A DNA stretch of 64,000 nt, taken from positions 1,037,454-1,101,453 of the forward strand of contig NZ_KZ614146.1 in NCBI RefSeq assembly GCF_002886185.1. Direction: 5' to 3'. The notes beneath the pieces were generated by a model. The model was not told where the DNA came from, ran no database searches, and was given only the letters and a program-made list of their open reading frames with translations. Source of the stretch: Salipaludibacillus neizhouensis. Lineage in GTDB: Bacteria > Bacillota > Bacilli > Bacillales > Salisediminibacteriaceae. Within the stretch, counting starts at the first letter, position 1. Each line of letters begins with the position of its first letter. A program made the position numbers and the translations under genes. Shown piece by piece: positions 26,793-35,707 of the stretch.

Positions 26793-27707
26793 ATGTTGGC
26801 ACAGATTTCGATGGTGGTTTTGTTGTTTATGGCTCAGCCGATTGAGCAGCCTGATAGTTTAACGGTTACCCACGAGGGACATACGATAGCCATTGTGAAC
26901 CGGGAAGATTTTTCGATCCCTTATCTCGGTACACCGTTGATTGATAATGAAAAGTACCTGGAGTTTATCGATAAACTGGATAAGCAAATTTATCGGGCTC
27001 CTGTTAATGCAAAGATTAATGAACAGGAAATTATCGTTCCTGAACAGGTGGGTTACCGACTTTATCGAGAGGAGTTTATGGAGCAGTTTTGGACGTATTT
27101 TATTGGTGATGGACCTTCGGAAGTCGAAGTGACAGAGATAGAGATATATCCGGAAGTGGACAGCGAGTTACTTGCTGGTATTCGTGTGCAGCAGATTGGG
27201 GAGTATGTCACTTATTTTAATGCGAACAATAAAAACCGCTCGCACAATATCTCCCTTTCTTCAGATGCTTTAAATGATTATGTCGTTTTTCCTAATAAGG
27301 TGTTTTCGTTTAATGAAGCCGTCGGAGAAAGAACGGTTGAAAAAGGATACAAACGTGCTCCTGTTATCGTTAAGGGAGAATTATTTGAAGGAGTTGGAGG
27401 CGGGATTTGTCAGTTGTCCTCAACATTGTTTAATGCGGTGGATGAAGCCGGATTAAAAATCGTGCAACGGTATTCCCATAGTAGGAGTGTGCCTTATGTT
27501 CCACCGGGGCGTGATGCTACAGTAAGCTGGTACGGACCAGACTTTCGTTTTGAAAACAATTATAACCAACCTGTATTGATTCGAACGAAACAAAATGGAG
27601 GTAGTATCTCTGTTTCTCTTCATTCATCTGATGTGATTAATTATGAACCGCGAAAAGTTCCGGCTGCTTCAGATCATTTACCTAAAGAAATAAATATCCA
27701 TGACTAA
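26793..27707 (+). CDS. VanW family protein
   Basis: GAGGAGGTG leads to ATG 26793; 304 residues with an N-terminal hydrophobic segment (ISMVVLLFMAQPI) that could be a signal or anchor. The VanW core is clear: TYFNANNKNRSHNISLSSDAL, VFSFNEAVGERT, the invariant GGGICQLSSTLFNA (about residue 210) and SRSVPYVPPGRDATVSW. VanW-like proteins are envelope-associated and related to L,D-transpeptidase/YkuD partners; the name comes from vancomycin clusters but the function is unresolved. No van genes are nearby. Confidence 0.88.
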   Translation: MLAQISMVVLLFMAQPIEQPDSLTVTHEGHTIAIVNREDFSIPYLGTPLIDNEKYLEFIDKLDKQIYRAPVNAKINEQEIIVPEQVGYRLYREEFMEQFWTYFIGDGPSEVEVTEIEIYPEVDSELLAGIRVQQIGEYVTYFNANNKNRSHNISLSSDALNDYVVFPNKVFSFNEAVGERTVEKGYKRAPVIVKGELFEGVGGGICQLSSTLFNAVDEAGLKIVQRYSHSRSVPYVPPGRDATVSWYGPDFRFENNYNQPVLIRTKQNGGSISVSLHSSDVINYEPRKVPAASDHLPKEINIHD

Positions 27708-27724
27708 TGTGTTAATAAAATAAG

Positions 27725-27764
27725 AGGCGGTATAAAAGGAGGAATTTATCCTTTTACACCGCCT
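27725..27764. terminator. Bidirectional hairpin between VanW and aldo/keto reductase genes
   Basis: AGGCGGTATAAAAGGA and its complement at 27749-27764 (one mismatch) form a 16-bp stem between converging genes. A T-rich tail follows on the minus strand, so it serves at least the reductase gene. Confidence 0.7.
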
Positions 27765-27773
27765 AAGAGAAGC

Positions 27774-28760
27774 TTAGAATTTGCTGACAGCACGAGATAC
27801 TAGATCAATTTCGTCCATATCTTCTTTTGATAAGGAGAATTGTAAAGTGCCGATGTTTTCCTGGGCATGATGGAGCTTAGAAGCACCTGGAATCGCAACA
27901 ACGGTATCTCCATGGAAATGGATTAACCAGTTCAATGCTATTTGAGTCTGGCTAACACCATGTTTTTCGGCAAACTTTTCAAGTAAATCAATCAAAGGTC
28001 TCGTTTTTTCAAGTCCTGATTTTTTAAATAGATTGCTATATTTCCTCGGTCCGCTAATGTTCTTGATCATTTCAGGGTTTTTGTGGAATTTGCCGGAAAG
28101 AATTCCTTGTTCTAATGGAGAATAGGCGATAATCGTAATGCCTAATTCCTTTGCCGCATCTAGTACTCCGTTCGTTTCAATTCTGCGATCTAACAAGCTA
28201 TATTTCACTTGGTTTGATGCAAGGGAATACCCCGCTGATTTAAGAACTTGATCAGCTTCTCTCATTTTAGCTTCATTAAAATTACTGACACCGACATTTT
28301 TAATTTTATTATTTTCCAACAGTTCATTCATCGCATCCATCTCTGCTTTGACTCCGGAAAACGAAAACGGTTGATGAATTTGGTATAAGTCTATCGTTTT
28401 TCCTTGTAATGCTTTGATTCGTTTATCTATCGTAATCGTTATCGATCCAGCTCCACGTAATAATGGCCACCACTTCGTTGCGATTAACGCTTTTTCTTCT
28501 TCGACCTCCAGATTATTTAATGCTTCTGCCAAAGCCGTTTCGGATTCCCCTTTACCATATGCCTCGGCGGTATCAAACCAATTGATCCCACCTTCAAGAC
28601 TTAGCTTAACGATGGCATCAATGTCTTCCTGTTTCATTTCCGGCCAAAAGCCGCCAACTAAGCCTTTGCCTTTGCTAAATTGCCAACAGCCTAACCCTAA
28701 AGCTGAAATCTTTAAATTTGAATGACCTAATTTTCTTAATGGTAGACTTGTATCTGTCAT
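27774..28760 (-). CDS. Aldo/keto reductase
   Basis: ATG 28760 follows AGAGGAGG; 328 residues. The (beta/alpha)8 AKR signature is present: GGINWFDTAEAYGKGESE (Asp and catalytic Tyr), LIATKWWPL (Lys), IDLYQIHQPF (His) and GVSNFNEAKM. The NADPH end motif VVAIPGASKLHHAQEN is also visible. This is the YhdN/PdxI-like general aldehyde reductase type; the substrate is unknown. It is monocistronic. Confidence 0.9.
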   Translation of the reverse strand: MTDTSLPLRKLGHSNLKISALGLGCWQFSKGKGLVGGFWPEMKQEDIDAIVKLSLEGGINWFDTAEAYGKGESETALAEALNNLEVEEEKALIATKWWPLLRGAGSITITIDKRIKALQGKTIDLYQIHQPFSFSGVKAEMDAMNELLENNKIKNVGVSNFNEAKMREADQVLKSAGYSLASNQVKYSLLDRRIETNGVLDAAKELGITIIAYSPLEQGILSGKFHKNPEMIKNISGPRKYSNLFKKSGLEKTRPLIDLLEKFAEKHGVSQTQIALNWLIHFHGDTVVAIPGASKLHHAQENIGTLQFSLSKEDMDEIDLVSRAVSKF

Positions 28761-29086
28761 TATTTAATTTCCTCCTCTGATTCTTTTCTGGATATTTATG
28801 TTATAGCAAGTATAACGCGGAGGAAGAAACAAGTCTTGTTTCGTGATTTGTGAAACGTATTGCATTTAATAACGTTCAGGTTGCCCTCACAAACAATTGC
28901 AGGCCTATGTAGGGTTTACCTTTATAAATTATCCGTCCCATGGGAGTGATAGTAGGAAAATCAGTTTAAGAAATTACATGTTTGTTATTAAAACATTGTA
29001 AAGGATGTTCATAGTCCACACTGTGATAATTTTCCATCTTTGAGGTATTTTTTGCATTCATATAGTTTCAACTGCTAAAAGAAAAA
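28761..29086. other. Gene-free interval
   Basis: About 325 bp holding the promoter region of the reductase gene and ending at repeat copy D. No gene or structured RNA is recognised. Confidence 0.4.
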
Positions 29087-29105
29087 GGAAGCAGAGAACC
29101 GTCCC
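29087..29105 (+). repeat. 20-bp dispersed repeat, copy D
   Basis: GGAAGCAGAGAACCGTCCC then T. The last base is shared with the complement of the DUF3231 gene's stop codon at 29105-29107. Confidence 0.8.
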
Positions 29106-30133
29106 TATTGTTTGGCTAATTTTTTTCGGTCTTCTGTCAATGGGGGTTGTTCTATCCATTTATTTTCGATCATTATTTTGAGTCCGTCTGCAGAATATAA
29201 TCCCATTTCGGATAAGAGTCTGGAGTAATGTATGGACAAATCTCCGCGCTGACATGTCCCAATAGCCGTGCCGTAAAAACCAATAGTCGTTGAACCAAAA
29301 AGTAATTTATGAAACATCATTAGCCGGTCAGAAAACGGTGAAGTGATTGAATTGGTAATTTCGGCGTCATCTGATTTCGCTGTGGGAAGATCCTCCATGG
29401 CTAAAATTGATTCAAAAATTTCAATATGTTTTTTGTACATTTCTGACCCGCGCCACAAAAACTTCTTCACTTTATCTGCTTGAGCAACTTGAGCAAATGC
29501 CATTGAAACCGCTCTGCTTAATTGGATTTTTTTCAAATCCCAAAAAATATGGCTGATTTCAATACAGCTTAATGGTCTTTCCGATCCCAAAAATCCTTTA
29601 ATGAATGCTTTCTTTTCGATAAACTCAATGGAGGTGGGAGGACTAATGATTGGAGGTCGGGACACAATGCCTTTTTCCAATAGCAAGTCCAAAGATTTAT
29701 TGAACAGTTCCATCGTTTGATTCTGACATTGAGTATAATAATCTCTAATATCTCTTCGTATATTCGTCGTAATAGCTGCTGCATATCCAGCCAAACCGTT
29801 AACACTCATAATGTAAGTGTAGGTTAAGCATATAGTGTCTGAGAATAATCGCGGTGCCGCCAAATTCAAATCTACCTCGTTAAATCCTTGAGGGATCGGG
29901 AATTTTTCTTCTTTTAAAAACTTTTCGATGACAGTAATATGTCCTTCAGCTATCTTTATAGCTGACTTCAAAATGATAAGAATAGATTCATCTTCTACAA
30001 ATTTAATCATGTGTTTGTAAATACAGATTGCCATCGAGTCATTCTGATACTGCGTCCAAAGGTTAGATATTTCAGGCGCAGTAAGCTTTGTATGATGAGG
30101 TGTTTCTTTTGGTTCATTTGAAATGTTATCCAT
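29105..30133 (-). CDS. DUF3231 family protein
   Basis: ATG 30133 follows GGAGGGTG; 342 residues. Two ferritin-like four-helix repeats are seen: residues about 20-165 (TAPEISNLWTQYQNDSMAI start) and 190-330 (CIEISHIFWDLKKIQLSRA). Conserved His residues occur (YKHMIKF, EGHITVIEKF, MYKKHIEIFESIL). DUF3231 proteins occur in Bacillus in several paralogues with no known function, often near spore or stress genes. The stop codon is at the edge of dispersed repeat copy D. It is single, on the minus strand. Confidence 0.85.
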   Translation of the reverse strand: MDNISNEPKETPHHTKLTAPEISNLWTQYQNDSMAICIYKHMIKFVEDESILIILKSAIKIAEGHITVIEKFLKEEKFPIPQGFNEVDLNLAAPRLFSDTICLTYTYIMSVNGLAGYAAAITTNIRRDIRDYYTQCQNQTMELFNKSLDLLLEKGIVSRPPIISPPTSIEFIEKKAFIKGFLGSERPLSCIEISHIFWDLKKIQLSRAVSMAFAQVAQADKVKKFLWRGSEMYKKHIEIFESILAMEDLPTAKSDDAEITNSITSPFSDRLMMFHKLLFGSTTIGFYGTAIGTCQRGDLSIHYSRLLSEMGLYSADGLKIMIENKWIEQPPLTEDRKKLAKQ

Positions 30134-30389
30134 CTTTTCACCCTCCAAATATCATGTTTTTTTATTATGTGCGATTTCACAGATTTCTATTATAAGACTG
30201 ATATTGATAAAGAATGAAATTTTTTAATCAGCCAGCTTTATGGAACACGAGTGAATAATACCAAAACTAACCACTACAGTTTTATGACAAAACATGCAGT
30301 TTTACGGAAACTTTACAATCCAAACAAACTGCCTTAATAAATATGATTTATGATGTAAATGTACACCAAGTACAAGTTCCATTTTCTTC

Positions 30390-30458
30390 ATGTAGTGATT
30401 ACCCCCCCTTATCATTACATAGATTCGATTTCCAGGTCATTAGTGGCCTGGTTTTTTT
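30390..30458 (+). terminator. Orphan hairpin plus intrinsic terminator upstream of the ABC operon
   Basis: ATGTAGTGAT at 30390-30399 pairs with ATCATTACAT at 30411-30420. Then CCAGGTC at 30432-30438 pairs with GGCCTGG at 30445-30451, followed by seven T. There is no gene on this strand for 300 bp upstream, so this could end a small RNA or act as a leader attenuator for the ABC operon 83 bp downstream. I recognise no known riboswitch class. Confidence 0.5.
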
Positions 30459-30540
30459 AAAAGGTAGATATCTAGAAGTAAGGGAACAACTTACCATGCT
30501 CGATCATTGTTAAACTAAACAATATAAGGAGGAAAACGAC

Positions 30541-31650
30541 ATGAAATTCTTAATATCTTTTTTTCTTATCTCACTCATGATGATCCTTCCAGCTTGTGGG
30601 GCAGATAATGTAGAAGAACAAGTGTTAGAAAATTCTGCTTCTGTTAATGAAATAACAGAAGAAAACGAAACTTCGGAAGAAATCGAAACTACAGAGGAAA
30701 TTAGTGTAAATACAGGAGAACCCGAAGAAATTAGTGGGACTCTTTCTTTTTACACATCCCAACCTGATGCAGACGCGGTAGCCCTTGCTGATGGGTTTAA
30801 AGCAAAATACGAAAATGTGGATGTAGAAATCTTCCGCTCCGGCACGGAAGAAGTGATAAGTAAATTGCTTGCTGAGGAAGAGGCAGGAGCAGTTCAAGCA
30901 GATGTTCTATTAGTTGCGGATGCGGTAACCTTTGAAGGTTTAAAAGAAAAAGGTCTGCTTCTATCTTATGAATCACCTGAACTGAATGCTATTCCTGATG
31001 AATTTGTTGATGTTGACAATATGTACTCAGGAACTAAAATCATGTCAACGATTATGGCTGTAAATACGAACATGGTCGATGAAATGCCAACATCCTGGTC
31101 AGCTCTTACTTCGGAAGAGGCTTTAAACGAAGTAATTATGCCAAGTCCACTTTATTCAGGTGCGGCAGCTTATAATGCTGGAGTTTTTAGCAGAACGAAA
31201 GACTTTGGTTGGGAATTTTATGAAGACCTTCATGACAATGAAGCGACTGTTGTCCAAGGAAATGGTGCAGTTTTAAAAAGTGTCGCAGGTGGCGAAAAGG
31301 CCTATGGAATGGTAGTCGACTTCATTGTTGCGAGTTCAAAATTGGAAGGTGCGCCTGTGGAATTAATTTATCCTGATGAAGGTGTGCCGGTAATCACTGA
31401 GCCGGTGGGGATATTGGGAAATACAGATAACGAAGCAGCGGCAAAAGCATTTGTCGATTTTATTCTTTCTGAAGAGGGACAAAAACTAAGTATTGGCGTT
31501 GGTTACACACCGATTAGGGAAGGACTTGCCCCACCAGAAGAACTTAAAGGTGTGGATGAGTTAACAGTATTATCGAATGACTTGACAGACCTATTGAAAA
31601 CACGCGAAGAAGATAAAGAACAATTCCGTAGCATCTTTGGAGATGAGTAA
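30541..31650 (+). CDS. ABC transporter substrate-binding lipoprotein, COG1840 (iron(III)/Fbp-like)
   Basis: ATG 30541 follows AAGGAGG; 369 residues. The signal peptide ends in lipobox LPAC, followed by a Glu/Thr-rich linker (residues 22-65). The binding domain begins GTLSFYTSQPDADAV, with ADVLLVADAVTFEGLKEKG, VNTNMVDEMPTSW and YGMVVDFIVASSKLEGAPV. This is the pattern of AfuA/FbpA-type type-II binding proteins (iron, also 2-aminoethylphosphonate or thiamine). The next two genes encode the permease and ATPase, so this is a complete importer. Iron is the best guess; the ligand tyrosines were not verified. Confidence 0.82.
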   Translation: MKFLISFFLISLMMILPACGADNVEEQVLENSASVNEITEENETSEEIETTEEISVNTGEPEEISGTLSFYTSQPDADAVALADGFKAKYENVDVEIFRSGTEEVISKLLAEEEAGAVQADVLLVADAVTFEGLKEKGLLLSYESPELNAIPDEFVDVDNMYSGTKIMSTIMAVNTNMVDEMPTSWSALTSEEALNEVIMPSPLYSGAAAYNAGVFSRTKDFGWEFYEDLHDNEATVVQGNGAVLKSVAGGEKAYGMVVDFIVASSKLEGAPVELIYPDEGVPVITEPVGILGNTDNEAAAKAFVDFILSEEGQKLSIGVGYTPIREGLAPPEELKGVDELTVLSNDLTDLLKTREEDKEQFRSIFGDE

Positions 31651-31659
31651 GAGATTGTT

Positions 31660-33384
31660 ATGAATAATTTACAGCTTAAAAGGGAATTTTCTCCCCTTTC
31701 TATGGGGAAAAAAACGCGCCAACGCCTAACTACATACATACTTATTGGAGTCATCATCTTTTTCTTTGTAATTCCAATCATTCGCTTGTTTATCCTTAGT
31801 TTGATCCAAGATGGGCAAGTCACACTAGCTACCTATGTCGATGTATTAGGTGAAGGGCGTACTTGGTACATGTTAGAAAATACGGTATGGATGGTTCTCG
31901 GTTCAACAGCGATTTCTGTGGCTCTCGGTATGATGTTTGCATGGATAATCGCATACAGTGACATTAGAGGAAAGCTCTTGATGCAACTTTTCATACTGAT
32001 TCCGTTTATCGTTCCATCCTATATTGTGACATTATCATGGACACAATTGATGAGTCGGAACGGTCCAGTTGCTTCGATACTAGACTGGATGCCTTTTCAA
32101 TTTGAACCGATCAACATGTATTCTATGGGAGGAATGATATTTGTACTTGGGCTTTCTCACTTTCCTCTTGTCTATCTGTTCACGGTTGGAGTTTTGCGAA
32201 GAATACCAAGAGACCTCGAGTGGATAGCACGGTCAAGTGGAGCAAAACGCAGGCAGGTTTTCCTGCGAATTACAATGCCGCTTGCTCTTCCGGGGCTTGC
32301 TAGTGGAGGTTTGATTGCGTTTATTGCAAATCTGGATAACTTTGGAATTCCCGCTTTTCTTGGTATTCCTGCTAATATACCTGTCCTTAGCACAGCTATC
32401 TATCAAGAGGTGGTTGGTTTCGGCCCCTCTGCTTTTTCTAGAGCAGCAACTTTGTCTGTGATATTAGGTCTAATAGCACTAGGCGGGACTTTGATACAAT
32501 GGCTTTTTGTTCGAAAATCTAAACGATTAGAAACAGTACAAGAAGATCATTCACCCCGCTACTCTTTAGGACGCTTTAAAACAGTGTTGGAAATCAGTTT
32601 ATGGAGTTTTTTACTGTTTGTCACAATCGTCCCAGTCATTTCAATGATGAGGTCATCGCTGATAAAAACGTATGGTTTACCATTTAAATTAGAGCATTTA
32701 ACGTTTTCTCATTATTCGTTTGTTCTTTTTGAAAATGATCGCGTACTAGGGGCGATCCTGAATAGTTTTGTACTCGCTACTGTGACCGCCATTGTTTGCA
32801 TCATTGTCGGTACGACTTTCGCTTATATGAGAACGCGGAAACCAAATAATTTGACACGGATACTAGAAATTTTTATCGGATTGCCGTATGCATTGCCAGG
32901 AATGGTTTTAGCCTTAGCGATGATCTTCATGTGGTTACAGCCGATTCCCGGTTGGAATCCAGGAATCTATGGAACAATTTTTATATTATTAATTGCCTAC
33001 ATCACTAGATTCATGATTTTGCAAGTGAGGGGTAGTATCACAGCGATGAGTCAGATCGATCCATCTATGGAAGAGGCAGCTCAAGTTTTTGGGGCAAAGG
33101 CTACAAGTAAGTGGAAGCGAATTTTACTTCCACTTATGCTACCAAGCTTATTAAGTGGAGCTTTATTAGTTTTTTTAACCTCTCTGACAGAGCTAACAGT
33201 GTCCTCACTTCTATGGTCGAGTGGCTCTGAAACAATTGGGGTGGTTATTTTTAATTTTGAACAGGCTGGGTACACAACTTATTCCACAGCGTTTTCAACA
33301 GTGATTGTATTAGGAATACTATTAGGGATGGCGGTATTTTATATCTTTCAACAAATGTGGAAAAAGAGGGTGACGGAACCATGA
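31660..33384 (+). CDS. ABC transporter permease, fused double permease (FbpB-like)
   Basis: ATG 31660 lies 9 bp after the binding-protein stop. The 574 residues contain about twelve helices in two homologous halves. Each half has the EAA-type cytoplasmic loop: LEWIARSSGAKRRQVFLRITMPLALPG and MEEAAQVFGAKATSKWKRILLPLMLPS, quoted here only in outline. Fused permeases of this size are standard for COG1178 iron/aminoethylphosphonate importers. The stop overlaps the ATPase start by four bases (ATGA), implying translational coupling. Confidence 0.88.
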   Translation: MNNLQLKREFSPLSMGKKTRQRLTTYILIGVIIFFFVIPIIRLFILSLIQDGQVTLATYVDVLGEGRTWYMLENTVWMVLGSTAISVALGMMFAWIIAYSDIRGKLLMQLFILIPFIVPSYIVTLSWTQLMSRNGPVASILDWMPFQFEPINMYSMGGMIFVLGLSHFPLVYLFTVGVLRRIPRDLEWIARSSGAKRRQVFLRITMPLALPGLASGGLIAFIANLDNFGIPAFLGIPANIPVLSTAIYQEVVGFGPSAFSRAATLSVILGLIALGGTLIQWLFVRKSKRLETVQEDHSPRYSLGRFKTVLEISLWSFLLFVTIVPVISMMRSSLIKTYGLPFKLEHLTFSHYSFVLFENDRVLGAILNSFVLATVTAIVCIIVGTTFAYMRTRKPNNLTRILEIFIGLPYALPGMVLALAMIFMWLQPIPGWNPGIYGTIFILLIAYITRFMILQVRGSITAMSQIDPSMEEAAQVFGAKATSKWKRILLPLMLPSLLSGALLVFLTSLTELTVSSLLWSSGSETIGVVIFNFEQAGYTTYSTAFSTVIVLGILLGMAVFYIFQQMWKKRVTEP

Positions 33385-34454
33385 CAACCAAGGTTGAGAA
33401 CGTGAGAAAAGTCTTCGGGGATTTTGAGGCACTGAAATCTGTTTCTGTGTCAATTGAAGAAGGAGAATTTATTGCTATTCTAGGTCCATCAGGGTGCGGT
33501 AAAACGACATTATTACGACTGATTGCGGGGTTCGAAGAACCAACAGCGGGAAGTATTTATATTGATAATAATCTTGTTGGCAATGAGAATCATGTGAAAC
33601 CACCAGAACTAAGAAATATTGGCATGGTTTTTCAATCCTTTGCACTCTGGCCTCATATGAAGATATATGATCAAGTGGAATTTCCAATTATCCACCATTC
33701 ATCTACACCAGATAGGATTAAAAGTAATCGTAAAAAGCGCATGGAAACGGTTCTCAAGCTTGTCGGTCTTAGTGATCTTAGTGAACGGAGGCCGAACGAA
33801 CTTTCTGGTGGACAAAAACAGCGAGTGGCTCTCGCCCGAGCCATTGCTCACGAACCTTCTCTGTTATTAATGGATGAGCCTTTAAGTAGTTTGGATGCGG
33901 AACTTAGGGAAGAAATGCGAAAGGAGATTCAAATTTTACATCGAAAAACAAAAAGTACGATTTTATATGTGACTCACGATCAGGGTGAGGCATTAGCCAT
34001 GGCTGATAGAATGGTGATTATGAAAGATGGAGCTATTGAGCAAATCGGAACGCCGGAGGACATTTATCTAAGACCTAATACGAGTTTTGTCGCAAGTTTT
34101 GTTAGCAAGGCAATACTTATACCAGGTAGCTGGGAGGGATCAGTATTTTATCCTGATGCAGCACCAGATAATGAATGGGATGGAAAATGTATAGCATCAG
34201 CTTTTAAGGAAAACGGAACGTATCCGGTGCGTCCTGATGAATGGATCATGAGTAAAAAATTTAGTGGCATTCAAGTTGTGATTAATAACGCACTTTATCA
34301 AGGAAGAGAAATTCATTATTCGGCTACGGATCAAACCGGTCTGACGGTGAATATGATCACTCCCATATCCGAGCGATATGAAATTGGTGATAAAGTATCT
34401 ATACAAAAAACAGGAACCAAAGTTGTTTCGGTCACATCAACAACTGCCCGGTAG
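33381..34454 (+). CDS. ABC transporter ATP-binding protein (FbpC-like)
   Basis: ATG 33381 overlaps the permease stop (ATGA); 357 residues. Motifs: Walker A LGPSGCGKTTLLRL, Q-loop VFQSFALWPHM, signature NELSGGQKQRVALARA, Walker B LLLMDEPLSSLDAELR and H-loop YVTHDQGEA. The C-terminal 110 residues form a TOBE-like regulatory domain (VASFVSKAILIPG onwards). It energises the importer encoded upstream and is the last gene of the operon. Confidence 0.9.
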   Translation: MTTKVENVRKVFGDFEALKSVSVSIEEGEFIAILGPSGCGKTTLLRLIAGFEEPTAGSIYIDNNLVGNENHVKPPELRNIGMVFQSFALWPHMKIYDQVEFPIIHHSSTPDRIKSNRKKRMETVLKLVGLSDLSERRPNELSGGQKQRVALARAIAHEPSLLLMDEPLSSLDAELREEMRKEIQILHRKTKSTILYVTHDQGEALAMADRMVIMKDGAIEQIGTPEDIYLRPNTSFVASFVSKAILIPGSWEGSVFYPDAAPDNEWDGKCIASAFKENGTYPVRPDEWIMSKKFSGIQVVINNALYQGREIHYSATDQTGLTVNMITPISERYEIGDKVSIQKTGTKVVSVTSTTAR

Positions 34455-34587
34455 GTAAAATATGTGAACGATTGGTTAGCTTTGATTTACCTGAAGATTT
34501 AACCTTTATAAAGAATAATTCCGCATGGTTTTTCATGTACGACACATGAAGAGTTTGGTGGATTTTTCGATAATTTATATTACTTTA

Positions 34588-34630
34588 AGCCTCCAGAATC
34601 AGAAGACTAACTGACTCTGAGGGGCTTTTT
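34588..34630 (+). terminator. Terminator of the ABC operon
   Basis: AGCCTCCAGAATCAG pairs with CTGACTCTGAGGGGCT (a bulge and one mismatch), followed by TTTTT. The right arm overlaps the 3' end of the convergent EamA gene. Confidence 0.7.
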
Positions 34631-35554
34631 ATTAGATTTGCTGGTTTTTGAAGAAGAACTTTTATTCAAAGCCAAAATCAATATCATTCCTATAATGCAA
34701 GCTGTGCCTATCCATTGGATGGTTCCAAATGGTTCTCTTAACCAGAAGACTGTAGTTAAAACAGCTGCTAGGGGCTCTAAACTGCCTAAAAGGCTTGTTT
34801 CTTTAGGCGAAAGACTTTGTAAACTTTCAATATAAAACCAGAATGCAATCATCGTTCCAAAGACGATAACAAATAGAATGTATAAAGAGGCTTCTACGGT
34901 TAGGTTCGTAATGTCCACTTGCCACGGTTGGTGGATAAAACTCAAGGCAAAACCTCCAATGACCATCGCCCAGCCAACGATGACCAGGGAATCATATTGT
35001 TTTAGAAGCGGCAAGGCATATAACGTATAAAATGCTAATGCTACTGCAGATAAAATACCCCAAACGATTGCGGGCGCCGGGACAGATAATTGAGATAGCG
35101 ACCCATTTGTTAACAAGAAAAAACAACCTAATAAAGCTAGAGAAACCGTTACGACATCCAGTCTTGTTAACATAGTTTGTTTGCGTAAAAGTAAATATAC
35201 AATCAGCATTGCAGGTGCCAAATATTGCAGCAATGTTGCAACGGCAGCATTACCATGATTAATGGAAGCCATATAAGTGTACTGTACTGCGAGCATGCCA
35301 AATATCCCGAAAATAACTAATTGCATCGCTACCTTCCAGTTTTTCCAGACACCGAGTACTTGAGAACGGTCTTTTTTAAAAAATTGTATGGTTAAAAGTA
35401 ACAATCCAGCAATGAGTAATCGTGTTGTCACCAGCCAATTGACATCGATGGCGTATTCCTGAAAAAGTTTTTGTGCAACTGTGCCACCCACTCCCCAAAA
35501 TGAAGCTCCCGTGATCACGAGAAAAAAGCCAGTTTTTCTATTTGGTATATTCAT
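34607..35554 (-). CDS. EamA/DMT family transporter
   Basis: ATG 35554 follows AAAGGGCGG; 315 residues with ten helices in two EamA repeats. The first starts [21 protein letters not shown], the second around [35 protein letters not shown] and [16 protein letters not shown] are the paired E/P motifs of the family. A basic Lys/Ser-rich tail ends the protein. DMT exporters move amino acids or other metabolites; the substrate is unknown. Its end is convergent with the ABC operon. Confidence 0.9.
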   Translation of the reverse strand: MNIPNRKTGFFLVITGASFWGVGGTVAQKLFQEYAIDVNWLVTTRLLIAGLLLLTIQFFKKDRSQVLGVWKNWKVAMQLVIFGIFGMLAVQYTYMASINHGNAAVATLLQYLAPAMLIVYLLLRKQTMLTRLDVVTVSLALLGCFFLLTNGSLSQLSVPAPAIVWGILSAVALAFYTLYALPLLKQYDSLVIVGWAMVIGGFALSFIHQPWQVDITNLTVEASLYILFVIVFGTMIAFWFYIESLQSLSPKETSLLGSLEPLAAVLTTVFWLREPFGTIQWIGTACIIGMILILALNKSSSSKTSKSNKKPLRVS

Positions 35555-35618
35555 AGTTATCCGCCCTTTAATATAGCAATAGTCTTATAATAAGTGAAAA
35601 ATCAATTTATGGAAAGCA

Positions 35619-35638
35619 GGGGACGGTTCTCTGCTTCC
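35619..35638 (-). repeat. 20-bp dispersed repeat, copy E
   Basis: Exact consensus in reverse orientation (GGGGACGGTTCTCTGCTTCC on the plus strand). It ends 4 bp before the -35 box of the phosphofructokinase gene. Confidence 0.85.
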
Positions 35639-35642
35639 TTTT

Positions 35643-35670
35643 TTGCTTCTCGGGGTATTTCATCTATAAT
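35643..35670 (+). promoter_or_regulatory. Candidate sigma-A promoter for 6-phosphofructokinase
   Basis: TTGCTT at 35643-35648, 16-bp spacer, TATAAT at 35665-35670. Repeat copy E abuts the -35 box. Confidence 0.55.
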
Positions 35671-35707
35671 AGGAATAATTAATGATAAAATGAGAGGAAT
35701 GTTTTCT

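Noticed and set aside
26793..27707. Vancomycin resistance cluster
   Set aside because: VanW-domain proteins are common in Bacillaceae, and no vanH/A/X/R/S genes are nearby.
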